Assembly: GCF_030812315.1 (NCBI RefSeq)
Contig: NZ_JAUSSM010000008.1
Span: 62,001 to 126,000 of the forward strand
Direction: 5' to 3'
DNA length: 64,000 nucleotides
Origin: Arthrobacter oryzae
GTDB taxonomy: Bacteria; Actinomycetota; Actinomycetes; Actinomycetales; Micrococcaceae
A program made the translations under genes and the position numbers. This document shows, piece after piece, positions 53,998 to 62,767 of this stretch (positions are counted from its first letter, which is position 1; every line of letters starts with the position of its first letter). A model generated the notes under the pieces. It searched no databases and was not told the DNA's origin. It saw only the letters and a list, made by a program, of their open reading frames with translations.

Positions 53998-54306
53998 TGC
54001 CCCGGCCGCCGCCGGTGCGTGGCCAGGCTGCAAGGCGGGCCGTCCGGCCGAAACATTCCGCCCGGAGGCCTGCCCTGAGGCGGCGATTGGGAAAATCGTG
54101 AGACAATGGATGCCGAGACCCGGTTGGGTCCGTGAATCAAGTGCATGTAGTGGTGCCCGGAAACGGGAACATTACGGCCGCTCCGGCAGTTCTACTTAAT
54201 GGCTCTGCTGGCCGCGATCGCACCTGATGTGAATCACGGACTTGACAGGGTCATAGTGGTGTTGCCCGTATGGTGATTCCACAGACCGCCGCTAGAAAGG
54301 TTTTCT
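53998..54306 (+). promoter_or_regulatory. sigA upstream region with candidate promoter
   Basis: A 309-nt region with no credible gene. TTGACA at 54242-54247 is a good -35, with TATGGT at 54269-54274 as the nearest -10-like hexamer, but the 21-bp spacing is long. AGAAAGG lies ahead of the GTG start. An 80-codon frame through 54199 looks non-coding. Confidence 0.4.
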
Positions 54307-55626
54307 GTGACCCCGTCTTCCGCGAAGAAGGAACCCGCCGACCAGGCCGAATTGTCCCCTGAGGAGAAGAAGGCGGCGACGAGCGCCAAGCGTGCCGCCA
54401 CGCGAGCAGCCAATAAGGCTGTCAAAGATGCTACTTCCGCCGACGGCGGCTCCCCGGCAAAGCCCGAGCCGAAGAAGCGCGGACCCAAGCCGGGTGCCAA
54501 GGCTGCAGCCGAAGCTGCCGGCAAGTCCAGCACGTCGGACGACGACGAGGACGTTGAGCTGGATGAAGATCTCGACGACGTAACTCCGGATCCGTCCGAG
54601 CTGACCGAGGAGGAGGCCGCCAGCAAGACCGGCGCCGCAGCCACTGGCTCGGGCTTCGTGTACTCCGACGCCGATGACGACGACGCCCCGGTCCAGCAGG
54701 TCATGTCGGCCGGCGCCACGGCCGACCCCGTCAAGGACTACCTGAAGCAGATCGGCAAGGTTGCCCTGCTGAACGCAGAGCAGGAAGTGGACCTTGCCCT
54801 CCGCATCGAGGCCGGCCTGTTCGCCGAGGAGAAGATCGCGGCGGACGACGGCTCCATGGATCCGAAGCTCAAGCGCGAGCTCGAATTCGTCATCCATGAC
54901 GGAAAGCGAGCCAAGAACCACCTGCTGGAGGCCAACCTCCGTCTCGTCGTTTCGCTGGCCAAGCGCTACACCGGCCGCGGCATGTTGTTCCTTGACCTGA
55001 TCCAGGAAGGCAACCTGGGCCTCATCCGTGCGGTCGAGAAGTTCGACTACACCAAGGGCTTCAAGTTCTCCACGTACGCCACATGGTGGATCCGCCAGGC
55101 CATCACCCGCGCCATGGCCGACCAGGCCCGCACCATCCGTATCCCGGTGCACATGGTGGAAGTCATCAACAAGCTGGCACGCGTCCAGCGCCAGATGCTG
55201 CAGGACCTGGGGCGCGAACCTACGCCTGAGGAACTGGCGCTCGAACTGGACATGACCCCTGAAAAGGTCGTTGAAGTCCAGAAGTACGGCCGCGAGCCCA
55301 TCTCGCTGCACACGCCCCTTGGTGAGGACGGCGATTCCGAGTTCGGTGACCTCATCGAGGACTCCGAAGCCGTAGTTCCCGCCGACGCGGTGAGCTTCAC
55401 CTTGCTGCAGGAGCAATTGCACTCGGTGCTGGACACCCTGTCCGAGCGCGAAGCCGGCGTCGTCGCCATGCGGTTCGGCCTCACCGACGGGCAGCCGAAG
55501 ACTTTAGACGAAATCGGCAAGGTCTACGGAGTGACGCGCGAGCGTATCCGGCAGATCGAATCGAAGACGATGTCCAAGCTGCGGCACCCGTCCCGGTCCC
55601 AGGTCCTGCGCGACTACCTGGACTAG
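54307..55626 (+). CDS. sigA: Primary sigma factor SigA (RpoD family)
   Basis: SigA directs RNA polymerase to housekeeping promoters. It is 439 aa. A ~140-residue Lys/Ala/Asp-rich N-terminus precedes region 1.2 ([25 protein letters not shown]). Region 2 has [37 protein letters not shown], region 3 follows ([21 protein letters not shown]), and region 4.2 has [30 protein letters not shown]. The GTG start has AGAAAGG upstream. Its neighbour parE is also near the primary sigma gene in related actinobacteria. Confidence 0.97.
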   Translation: MTPSSAKKEPADQAELSPEEKKAATSAKRAATRAANKAVKDATSADGGSPAKPEPKKRGPKPGAKAAAEAAGKSSTSDDDEDVELDEDLDDVTPDPSELTEEEAASKTGAAATGSGFVYSDADDDDAPVQQVMSAGATADPVKDYLKQIGKVALLNAEQEVDLALRIEAGLFAEEKIAADDGSMDPKLKRELEFVIHDGKRAKNHLLEANLRLVVSLAKRYTGRGMLFLDLIQEGNLGLIRAVEKFDYTKGFKFSTYATWWIRQAITRAMADQARTIRIPVHMVEVINKLARVQRQMLQDLGREPTPEELALELDMTPEKVVEVQKYGREPISLHTPLGEDGDSEFGDLIEDSEAVVPADAVSFTLLQEQLHSVLDTLSEREAGVVAMRFGLTDGQPKTLDEIGKVYGVTRERIRQIESKTMSKLRHPSRSQVLRDYLD

Positions 55627-55663
55627 GAAGGGCCGGCCTTGACTGGCCGTTCCGGTTGACTCA

Positions 55664-55700
55664 ATGGGAAAGGCCCCGCCTGTGGCGGGGCCTTTCCCAT
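55664..55700. terminator. Strong terminator after sigA
   Basis: A perfect 17-bp stem (55664-55680 with 55684-55700) around TGT, arms ATGGGAAAGGCCCCGCC and its complement. It lies 37 nt after the sigA stop. CCTTTCCC gives only a short T-run. Confidence 0.85.
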
Positions 55701-55733
55701 GTGTAGAGCGCCGGCAAACATCCCGGACATGCA

Positions 55734-55765
55734 AACAGGGCCCCTCCAAGCGGAGGAGCCCTGTT
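55734..55765 (-). terminator. Terminator of the small zinc-binding-type gene
   Basis: AACAGGGCcCCTCC (55734-55747) pairs with GGAGGaGCCCTGTT (55752-55765), one mismatch, loop AAGC. It lies 15 nt past the stop of the minus-strand gene at 55781. Confidence 0.7.
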
Positions 55766-55780
55766 GGATAAGGGAGCTGG

Positions 55781-56002
55781 CTAGTCCACGGAAACCGGCG
55801 GCTTCTCGTGAAGACGGCCCGTCTCGTCGTGCCAGCCGGAGCTAAGCGGTTTGAGCGTCGCTTCGACTGCCCGCGCGTGGTGGCCGCAGAAGAGCAGCTC
55901 CCCGCCGGAGGACTCGAGAACAACCCGGACATATGCCTGTGCTCCGCAACGATCGCACCGGTCCAGTGCGTTGAGTGTGCGGTCCGCAACTGCTGTTGTC
56001 AT
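55781..56002 (-). CDS. Small conserved protein with Cys/His zinc-type motif (DUF7455-like)
   Basis: This 73-aa protein begins TTAVADRTLNALDRCDRCGAQAYV and continues VVLESSGGELLFCGHHARAVEATL. CDRC (C16, C19) and CGHH (C39 and two His) make a likely zinc site. A perfect AAGGAGG lies 6 nt before the ATG, and the 5' region is AT-rich (TATATAGATATAC), suggesting a strong promoter. Small proteins like this accompany sigA in many Actinomycetota. Function is unknown; it might bind RNA polymerase, which is speculation. Confidence 0.85.
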   Translation of the reverse strand: MTTAVADRTLNALDRCDRCGAQAYVRVVLESSGGELLFCGHHARAVEATLKPLSSGWHDETGRLHEKPPVSVD

Positions 56003-56224
56003 ATCGGCCTCCTTAGTAGATCTGTATATCTATATAACCAGCATTCGTAGCAAAACCATGACAAGGATGGATCACTTTCGCTGTCCGCGTATCACCGTTC
56101 CGTAACGGGTGCGGCCGGATGATGCCCCTGCTGTGTTGGCTGGCAGGTGTAGCGCTGCAGGCCGACTAACCTAGGAAGAGCGTCAAAAGCCTTAGCGTTC
56201 CGTCACTGAAGGAGTTCACAACCC

Positions 56225-58333
56225 GTGGCACCAAGTTCTGATTACACCGCCCGGCACCTGTCTGTACTGGAGGGCCTGGAGGCCGTCCGCAAGCGCCCGG
56301 GCATGTACATCGGTTCCACCGACTCCCGCGGCCTGATGCACTGCCTCTGGGAGATCATCGACAACTCCGTCGACGAGGCCCTGGCCGGTTACGGCCACGA
56401 CATCAAGATCATCCTGCACGCCGACAACTCCGTGGAGATCCACGACGACGGCCGCGGCATCCCCGTTGACGTCGAGCCCAAGACCGGACTATCCGGCGTC
56501 GAGGTCGTCTTCACCAAACTGCACGCAGGCGGAAAATTCGGCGGCGGTTCCTACACGGCGTCCGGCGGCCTGCACGGTGTCGGCGCTTCAGTGGTCAACG
56601 CGCTCTCCTCGCGGCTGGACGTGGAAGTGGACCGCGGCGGGAAGACGTACAAGATGTCCTTCCGGCGCGGCGAGCCCGGAAGGTTCAAAGACCCGGGGAC
56701 CAAGTCCGATCCGGCTGCGACATTCGAACCGTTCGTTGAGGACTCCGTCCTTGACATCGTGGGCAAGGCCAAACGCGGCGTCACCGGAACCCGGATCCGC
56801 TACTGGGCGGACCGCCAGATTTTCACCCCGGACGCCAAATTCTCCTACGACGAACTGGCTTCACGGGCCCGGCAGACCTCTTTCCTCGTGCCGGGGCTGA
56901 AGCTCACCGTCCGCGATGAGCGCAAGCTTCCCGGTACGCCCGGCGAACTCGGCGGCCACGAAGAAATCTTCCACCACGACGGCGGGATCTCCGAGTTCGT
57001 GGACTACCTCGCGGCTGACCCCGCAGTCACGGACACGTGGCGGCTGCACGGCTCCGGCAAGTTCAAGGAAACCGTTCCGGTGCTGGACGAGCGGGGCCAC
57101 AGCCAGTTGGCCGAAGTGGAGCGCGACTGCGAAGTGGACGTGGCCCTCCGCTGGGGCATCGGCTACGACAGCACCGTGCGCAGCTTCGTCAACATCATCT
57201 CCACTCCCAAGGGCGGAACACACCAGTCCGGCTTTGAGCAGGCCCTGGTCAAGACCTTCCGCAAGGCCGTCGAAACCAACGCCCGCAAGCTCAAGGCCGG
57301 CAACGACAAAATCGAAAAGGATGACATCTTCGCGGGGCTCACAGCCGTGCTGACGGTGCGCCTGGCCGAGCCGCAGTTCGAAGGACAGACCAAGGAGATC
57401 CTTGGCACGTCCGCGGTCCGGGCCATCGTGGCTCGCGTGGTGGAGAAGGAGATCAACGCCAAGCTGAACTCCGCCAACCGCAATGACAAGGCCCAGTCGG
57501 CACTGCTGCTTGAAAAGATCGTCAGCGAGATGAAGTCCCGCATTTCGGCGCGGGTGCACAAGGAGACACAGCGCAGGAAGAACGCGCTGGAGACGTCCTC
57601 CATGCCCACTAAACTCGCCGACTGCCGCACCGACGACGTGGCCCGCTCCGAACTGTTCATCGTGGAGGGCGATTCGGCGCTGGGCACCGCCAAGCTCGCG
57701 CGCTCCTCGGATTTCCAGGCACTGCTGCCGATCCGCGGAAAGATCCTCAATGTCCAGAAGGCCTCGGTGGGGGACATGCTGTCCAACGCCGAATGCGCGG
57801 CGCTCATCCAGGTGGTGGGCGCGGGGTCCGGCCGCAGCTTCGACATCGCCGCGGCACGCTACGGCAAAGTGATCCTCATGACGGATGCCGACGTCGACGG
57901 CGCGCACATCCGCACGCTGCTGCTCACGCTCTTCTTCCGCTACATGCGCCCCATGATCGATGAGGGCCGCGTGTTCGCCGCCGTGCCTCCGCTGCACCGC
58001 GTGGAGGTCATCAACGCGGGCCAGAAGGCCAACGAAATGATCTACACCTACTCCGAGGCCGAACTCCACGTCCTCCTGGCCCGGCTGGCCAAGGAGGGCA
58101 AGCGATACAAGGAGCCCATCCAGCGCTACAAGGGCCTCGGCGAGATGGACGCCGAGCAGCTGGCTGAGACCACCATGGACCCGCGTCACCGGACGCTGCG
58201 CAAGGTGGGCATCGAAAACGCCAAGCACGCAGAGGAAACCTTCGACCTCCTGATGGGTTCCGACGTCGCACCGCGCAAGGACTTCATCATCGCGGGCGCG
58301 GCGAGCCTGGACCGGGAGCGGATCGACGCCTGA
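56225..58333 (+). CDS. parE: Topoisomerase IV subunit B (GyrB/ParE family)
   Basis: This is the ATPase subunit of a type IIA topoisomerase, 702 aa. GHKL ATPase motifs are EIIDNSVDEAL, DDGRGIPV and GGLHGVGASVVNALS. The TOPRIM metal sites are EGDSALG and TDADVDGAHIRTLLLT, with RYKGLGEMDAEQLAETTMDP near the C-terminus. The location beside sigA rather than dnaN/recF favours ParE over the replication-origin GyrB; this is inferred from context. GTG start with AAGGAG 9-10 nt upstream. A partner parC is not in the window. Confidence 0.9.
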   Translation: MAPSSDYTARHLSVLEGLEAVRKRPGMYIGSTDSRGLMHCLWEIIDNSVDEALAGYGHDIKIILHADNSVEIHDDGRGIPVDVEPKTGLSGVEVVFTKLHAGGKFGGGSYTASGGLHGVGASVVNALSSRLDVEVDRGGKTYKMSFRRGEPGRFKDPGTKSDPAATFEPFVEDSVLDIVGKAKRGVTGTRIRYWADRQIFTPDAKFSYDELASRARQTSFLVPGLKLTVRDERKLPGTPGELGGHEEIFHHDGGISEFVDYLAADPAVTDTWRLHGSGKFKETVPVLDERGHSQLAEVERDCEVDVALRWGIGYDSTVRSFVNIISTPKGGTHQSGFEQALVKTFRKAVETNARKLKAGNDKIEKDDIFAGLTAVLTVRLAEPQFEGQTKEILGTSAVRAIVARVVEKEINAKLNSANRNDKAQSALLLEKIVSEMKSRISARVHKETQRRKNALETSSMPTKLADCRTDDVARSELFIVEGDSALGTAKLARSSDFQALLPIRGKILNVQKASVGDMLSNAECAALIQVVGAGSGRSFDIAAARYGKVILMTDADVDGAHIRTLLLTLFFRYMRPMIDEGRVFAAVPPLHRVEVINAGQKANEMIYTYSEAELHVLLARLAKEGKRYKEPIQRYKGLGEMDAEQLAETTMDPRHRTLRKVGIENAKHAEETFDLLMGSDVAPRKDFIIAGAASLDRERIDA

Positions 58334-58405
58334 GGCGCCGCCCCCCTGGCGCCCCGACGGGCACCGGGCGGCACCCGGCTGTCCGGCACCCGGCCGCAAA
58401 GCTTG

Positions 58406-59422
58406 CTAGCCGAGCAGCCCCGGGACAATCAGGAGGGCGGTGGGCACGGCCAGCAGCAGCAGGCAACCGGCCAGGACCAGGGCCCGCAGCGACGCCGAAA
58501 GAGGTTCCTTGGGGGACAGGAGCCGGCTGACCCTCGACGCCGTGGTCCGGGCCGAACCCGCGCCGCCGGACGCGCCTGAGACGCCGTCCGCTAGCCCGTC
58601 TGCGGCAAGTCCGTCTGCCACCAAGGGAAGCTGCCCGCCGTCGAACACCGCGCGACTGCCCGCCACCCCGGACGGTCCGCTGGCAACAATGGCAATGGCC
58701 TTGATCAGCGTGGCCTTGCTTTCCGTCTTCAGGGCGACGTCATCGGCCAGCATCTCGATGAGTGAGCTGACCGCTTCCTGTGCGAGGCGCGTCGTCGGAA
58801 GCCAGGGGAGGGCCTGCCGCCAGGCCGCGAAAGCCCACAGCAGGAGGTGGTGGCGCTGGCTCAAATGGGCGTTTTCGTGGATGAGGACAGCCCGCAGTTC
58901 CGCCGGCTCCAGGGCGGCCATCAGCCCGTCGCTCAGTACCGTTACTGACCGTGCCCCGCCGGGCAGGCAATAGGCCACGGGGGAATCATGGTTGATGACC
59001 ACCGTGCCCGGCCCGTCATTCGACGGTGACGCCAGGAGGGCCAGGAGTTCCCGGTGGCGCCTGCGCTGCCGTTCGATCCGGTAGTAGGTCAGCAGCAGGG
59101 TAAAAACGAGGTGCGCGGTCAGGAGCGCCGCGGCGGACAGCGCGAAAAGGTGCCAGAACCCCAGCGCTGTGGTGGGGGCGTTGAACAGGACCATCCCGGC
59201 CAGTCCGCGGAGTCCGGCCAGCAGGTTGTCGCCGATCGGTTCGAGTCCGTAGACCAGCATGGCGCCGATCATGGACAGGCCGCCGGCGAGGGCGATTGCC
59301 TGCCACAGCAGCATTGCCGTGAACGGTGACCGTGCCGGCCACTGTGCACGCGAAAGGAGGATAGGCACCGGCCACGCCAGGACTATCGCCAGGACCGCCA
59401 GAAAATATGAGGTCCAGAACAT
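58406..59422 (-). CDS. M56-family membrane metallopeptidase (BlaR1-like)
   Basis: This 338-aa protein has four N-terminal membrane helices, then a cytoplasmic zinc-peptidase domain with the HExxH motif HENAH (residues 182-186) and a third-ligand region EMLADDVALKTE. A final hydrophobic helix (LRALVLAGCLLLLAVPTALLIV) follows a Gly/Ala-rich stretch. There is no extracellular penicillin-binding sensor domain, unlike BlaR1. In this family the peptidase inactivates the BlaI partner on signal; here the signal is unknown. It lies 6 nt after blaI and is co-transcribed. Confidence 0.9.
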   Translation of the reverse strand: MFWTSYFLAVLAIVLAWPVPILLSRAQWPARSPFTAMLLWQAIALAGGLSMIGAMLVYGLEPIGDNLLAGLRGLAGMVLFNAPTTALGFWHLFALSAAALLTAHLVFTLLLTYYRIERQRRRHRELLALLASPSNDGPGTVVINHDSPVAYCLPGGARSVTVLSDGLMAALEPAELRAVLIHENAHLSQRHHLLLWAFAAWRQALPWLPTTRLAQEAVSSLIEMLADDVALKTESKATLIKAIAIVASGPSGVAGSRAVFDGGQLPLVADGLAADGLADGVSGASGGAGSARTTASRVSRLLSPKEPLSASLRALVLAGCLLLLAVPTALLIVPGLLG

Positions 59423-59428
59423 GCGCTG

Positions 59429-59815
59429 TTAGCTGTGGCCAAGCAGTTTGCGCAGCGTTTCGGCTTCACTTTCGGTGACGGAGCCAATAAAGCGGGCGAG
59501 CACGGCTTCGCGGTCAGGCGCAGAGCCCAGCACTTCATGCATGAGTTCCGCTGTGTGGTCCGCCCGGCTGGACACCGCTTGGTACCGGTGCGGGCGGGTG
59601 CCGCGTTCGCGTTCCACGAGCCCCTTCTTCTCCAGGCGTGAAAGCACGGTCAGGACGGTGGTCACCGCGAGGTCCTTGCCCTCGTGGCCGGCCGTGTCGC
59701 CCTGGGCCTGCGTGCTCAGCGCCAGGAGGTCCCTGAGCGTGTTGGCGGTGGCCGCTTCCTGGCCTGCCCAGAGCAAGTCCATCACTGCCCGTTCCAGTTC
59801 ACCAAGACTTGCCAT
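59429..59815 (-). CDS. BlaI/MecI/CopY-family transcriptional repressor
   Basis: This 128-aa protein starts at ATG 59815, which has AAGAAGG 9 nt upstream; an ATG 9 nt earlier touches that site. It has a winged helix-turn-helix (LGELERAVMDLLWAG, then VTTVLTVLSRLEKKGLVERERGTRPHRYQ) and a C-terminal dimerisation helix. It forms an operon with the M56 peptidase gene. One TTCTAC-N5-GTAGAA palindrome lies in its upstream region and two in front of cydA, so it probably represses itself and cydABD. Confidence 0.92.
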   Translation of the reverse strand: MASLGELERAVMDLLWAGQEAATANTLRDLLALSTQAQGDTAGHEGKDLAVTTVLTVLSRLEKKGLVERERGTRPHRYQAVSSRADHTAELMHEVLGSAPDREAVLARFIGSVTESEAETLRKLLGHS

Positions 59816-59918
59816 GCCGTACATCCTTCTTAAAGTTCCGATCCGCGCGACCGGAACGGCCGTCGCGGAACGTTGATCGAATTCTTAAGTTCTAAATTTA
59901 CCTCTTTTTTGACTTTCT

Positions 59919-59935
59919 TTCTACATGAGGTAGAA
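59919..59935. promoter_or_regulatory. Candidate BlaI operator 1 (blaI side)
   Basis: TTCTACATGAGGTAGAA, a TTCTAC-N5-GTAGAA palindrome. It lies 104 nt before the blaI start and overlaps a -35 position for a TAAATT -10-like hexamer (59895-59900, minus strand). Confidence 0.7.
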
Positions 59936-60007
59936 CAGTCGGCGCGTCGCGCCCTTGCCTCCGGCTCCGGCCGGTGGAACTGTTGTTTACACTGCACGCC
60001 GAAAGTG

Positions 60008-60024
60008 TTCTACACTCTGTAGAA
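60008..60024. promoter_or_regulatory. Candidate BlaI operator 2 (cydA side)
   Basis: TTCTACACTCTGTAGAA has seven-base perfect arms (TTCTACA/TGTAGAA). Its core resembles the TACA/TGTA dyad bound by BlaI-type repressors. It lies 66 nt before cydA. Confidence 0.75.
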
Positions 60025-60031
60025 GTTGATG

Positions 60032-60048
60032 TTCTACATTGCGTAGAA
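60032..60048. promoter_or_regulatory. Candidate BlaI operator 3 (cydA side)
   Basis: TTCTACATTGCGTAGAA, spaced 24 bp centre to centre from operator 2, so two dimers could bind in tandem. It lies 42 nt before the cydA TTG. Confidence 0.7.
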
Positions 60049-60089
60049 GACTTGGACTGTTGAGAGCCTAGCCAAAAGTAGGGACTGCC

Positions 60090-61691
60090 TTGGACGCTTT
60101 GGAAATCGCACGCTGGCAATTCGGAATCACCACTGTCTACCACTTCATGATGGTGCCCCTGACCATCGGGCTGGGCCTCGTGGTGGCAGTCATCCAGACA
60201 GTCTGGTACCGCACCGGCAAGCCGGAATACCTGCGCATGACCAAGTTCTGGGGGAAACTGTTCCTGATCAACTTCATCATGGGCGTCGCCACCGGCATTG
60301 TGCAGGAGTTCCAGTTCGGAATGGCCTGGAGCGAGTACAGCCGCTTCGTCGGCGACGTGTTCGGGGCGCCGCTGGCGCTCGAGGCACTCCTGGCCTTCTT
60401 CGTGGAGTCCACGTTCCTGGGCCTGTGGATCTTCGGCTGGAAACAGCTGAAGCAGGGCGTCCACCTGGCCTGCCTCTGGATTGCCGTGATCGGCTCCGTG
60501 TTCTCCGCCTACTTCATCATCGTGGCCAACAGCTGGATGCAGCATCCCGTCGGTGTGGAAATGATCAACGGGCGGCCGGTGATGACCGATGCCTGGGCCG
60601 TATTCACCAACAACACCGCCCTCGTGGCTGTGCCGCACACCCTCTTCGGCGCCCTGGCAGTAGCCGGCGGCTTCCTGCTGGGCATTGCCTGGTACCACCT
60701 GTGGCGCCGCCGTCATGACGGCATCGACACCGTGGGACCCGACGGCAAGGTCATTCCCGGCGAGGCGGACATCCCCGGCCGGGACAAGGCCGACTACAAA
60801 GTCTGGATCGCCTCGCTCAGGATCGGCGCCGTCGTCGCCATGATTTCCTTCGCCGGCACCGCACTGACCGGCGACCTGCAGGGCAAACTCATGTTCGAAC
60901 AGCAGCCCATGAAGATGGCGGCCGCGGAGGCAGCGTGCCACGACGGCACCGGCTTCTCCGTCCTCAGCGTCGGCAACGTCGGGTCGAAGAACTGCGACGA
61001 CATCGTGGCGGTCATCGAAGTGCCCGGGATACTGTCCTTCCTCGCCAAGGGCGACTTCACCACTGAAGTGAAGGGTGTCAACAGCCTGCTGGACCAGTAC
61101 AAGGCCGACTACGGTACCCACCTCCCGGACAACCCGATCTACGGCGACCGTGCCGGACAGGAAATCGAGTACGTTCCGGTCATGGAAGTGACCTACTGGG
61201 GCTTCCGGATGATGATCGGCTTCGGCGGCCTCGCGGCCCTCGCGGCCCTCGTGGCACTCTGGGCAACACGCAAGGGCACCGTACCGGCGTCCCGCGGCCT
61301 GATGCGGCTCGCCGTCGTCGGCATCATGGCCCCGTTCGGCGCCAACGCCGCAGGCTGGATCTTCACCGAAATGGGCCGCCAGCCGTTCGTCGTGGCGCCC
61401 AACCCGGACCCCAGCGGCATCGACCAGGTGTTTATGTTCACCGCTGCCGCAGTCTCGCCCGGTGTCTCCGCAGGAGAACTGCTCACGTCCCTGGTGGTGC
61501 TGACAGGGGTGTATGCCGTGCTGCTGGTGGTCGAGGTCCGGCTGCTGGTGAAATACATCCGCGGAGGCGTGGTTTCCGCCATGCCGGAACTGGCCCACGC
61601 CCCGGTTGATGAAAACGAAGACGCCACACCGGGTCCGGACGGCACCGGCAAACCCGGCGACGCCGACGACGTCCTGGCTTTCGCCTACTAA
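60090..61691 (+). CDS. cydA: Cytochrome bd ubiquinol/menaquinol oxidase subunit I
   Basis: CydA carries hemes b558, b595 and d and reduces O2 at high affinity without pumping protons. It is 533 aa. It begins MDALEIARWQFGITTVYHFMMVPLTIGLG, where a His near residue 18 is the heme b595 ligand. Other marks are AMAWSEYSRFVGDVFGAPLALEALLAFFVESTFLGLW, NSWMQHPVGVEM, a Q-loop with a Cys pair (CHDGTGF and KNCDD), and GWIFTEMGRQPFVV. The TTG start has TAGGGA upstream. It is first in the cydABD operon. Length indicates a longer Q-loop variant. Confidence 0.96.
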   Translation: MDALEIARWQFGITTVYHFMMVPLTIGLGLVVAVIQTVWYRTGKPEYLRMTKFWGKLFLINFIMGVATGIVQEFQFGMAWSEYSRFVGDVFGAPLALEALLAFFVESTFLGLWIFGWKQLKQGVHLACLWIAVIGSVFSAYFIIVANSWMQHPVGVEMINGRPVMTDAWAVFTNNTALVAVPHTLFGALAVAGGFLLGIAWYHLWRRRHDGIDTVGPDGKVIPGEADIPGRDKADYKVWIASLRIGAVVAMISFAGTALTGDLQGKLMFEQQPMKMAAAEAACHDGTGFSVLSVGNVGSKNCDDIVAVIEVPGILSFLAKGDFTTEVKGVNSLLDQYKADYGTHLPDNPIYGDRAGQEIEYVPVMEVTYWGFRMMIGFGGLAALAALVALWATRKGTVPASRGLMRLAVVGIMAPFGANAAGWIFTEMGRQPFVVAPNPDPSGIDQVFMFTAAAVSPGVSAGELLTSLVVLTGVYAVLLVVEVRLLVKYIRGGVVSAMPELAHAPVDENEDATPGPDGTGKPGDADDVLAFAY

Positions 61692-61711
61692 GAGCAGAGG
61701 AAATTCGACAC

Positions 61712-62761
61712 ATGGAACTGCTGCCCACCATCTGGTTCATCGCCATCGCGGTGTTGTGGACGGGATACCTTTTCCTCGAAGGCTTCGACCTCGGCGTCGG
61801 CATGCTGATGAAGCTTTTTGCCCGCAACAACACCGAACGCCGCGTCCTGCTCAACACCATCGGTCCCGTCTGGGACGGCAACGAGGTCTGGCTGCTGACC
61901 GCAGGCGGCGCCACGTTCGCTGCCTTCCCGCTCTGGTATGCCTCGCTGTTCTCCGCCCTGTACCTTCCCTTGCTGCTGGTCCTCGTGGCGCTTATCTTCC
62001 GCGCCGTGGCCTTCGAATACCGCGGCAAAGTGGATACGGACCGCTGGCGGGCGGTGTGGGACTGGGCCATTGCAGCCGGCTCCCTGGTGGCCGCCTTCGG
62101 CGTCGGAGCAGCGCTTGCCCTGACCACCACAGGGCTTCCGCTCAACGCCAACGGTGACCGGGAGGGCGGGCCGTTTGCCTGGTTCAGCGGTTACGCCGTC
62201 CTGGGCGGATTCGCCGTCGTGTGCTTCTCGCTGCTGCATGCGCTGGCGTTCCTTGCGCTGAAAACCGACGGCGACGTCCGGCACCGTGCCCGCCGCTGGT
62301 TTGTCCGGCTCCTGCCCGTGCTGGTGCTCCCCATCGCCGGCTGGGCCATCAGCGTCCAACTCCTGAGCGGCGAGGCCTGGACCATGGCGGCCGTAGCCGC
62401 GGCTGTTGTGGCAGCGGCCTTCGCCTGGCACTTCGGCCGGAACGGACTGGAGGGGAGGGCCTTCCTGTCCCTCGGAGTGTTCCTGCTCCTTGGCAGCGCC
62501 TCGATCTTCGGTGCGGCCTTCCCGGTGGTGCTTCCCTCCACCATCAACGCGGACTTCAACCTGACGATTTCCAATGCCTCATCCTCCGACTACACCCTGG
62601 GCCTCATGACCATCGTTGCCTGCGTGGGACTGCCGCTGGTCCTGGCTTACCAGGCGTGGACCTACTGGGTGTTCCGCCGCCGCGTTAGCGCAGCACACAT
62701 TCCGGAAGCCCACAGCTTCCTGCCTGCCATTGCCGCCAGGGCACTGGCCCCCAAGGACTAG
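61712..62761 (+). CDS. cydB: Cytochrome bd oxidase subunit II
   Basis: CydB is the second membrane subunit of cytochrome bd oxidase, structurally pairing with CydA. It is 349 aa with eight to nine hydrophobic helices. It has the family start MELLPTIWFIAIAVLWTGYLFLEGFDLGVGML, GPVWDGNEVWLLTAGGATFAAFP, and IFRAVAFEYRGK. AGAGGAAA lies 10 nt before the ATG. It starts 20 nt after cydA and ends 6 nt before cydD. Confidence 0.96.
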   Translation: MELLPTIWFIAIAVLWTGYLFLEGFDLGVGMLMKLFARNNTERRVLLNTIGPVWDGNEVWLLTAGGATFAAFPLWYASLFSALYLPLLLVLVALIFRAVAFEYRGKVDTDRWRAVWDWAIAAGSLVAAFGVGAALALTTTGLPLNANGDREGGPFAWFSGYAVLGGFAVVCFSLLHALAFLALKTDGDVRHRARRWFVRLLPVLVLPIAGWAISVQLLSGEAWTMAAVAAAVVAAAFAWHFGRNGLEGRAFLSLGVFLLLGSASIFGAAFPVVLPSTINADFNLTISNASSSDYTLGLMTIVACVGLPLVLAYQAWTYWVFRRRVSAAHIPEAHSFLPAIAARALAPKD

Positions 62762-62767
62762 GACCAC

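Noticed and set aside
53957-54199. 80-codon frame ahead of sigA
   Set aside because: It begins inside the DUF4192 gene, has mixed codon use, and covers the sigA promoter region.
56861-58399. 512-codon minus-strand frame opposite parE
   Set aside because: Entirely antisense to a confidently identified gene, with no motif of its own and no ribosome binding site.
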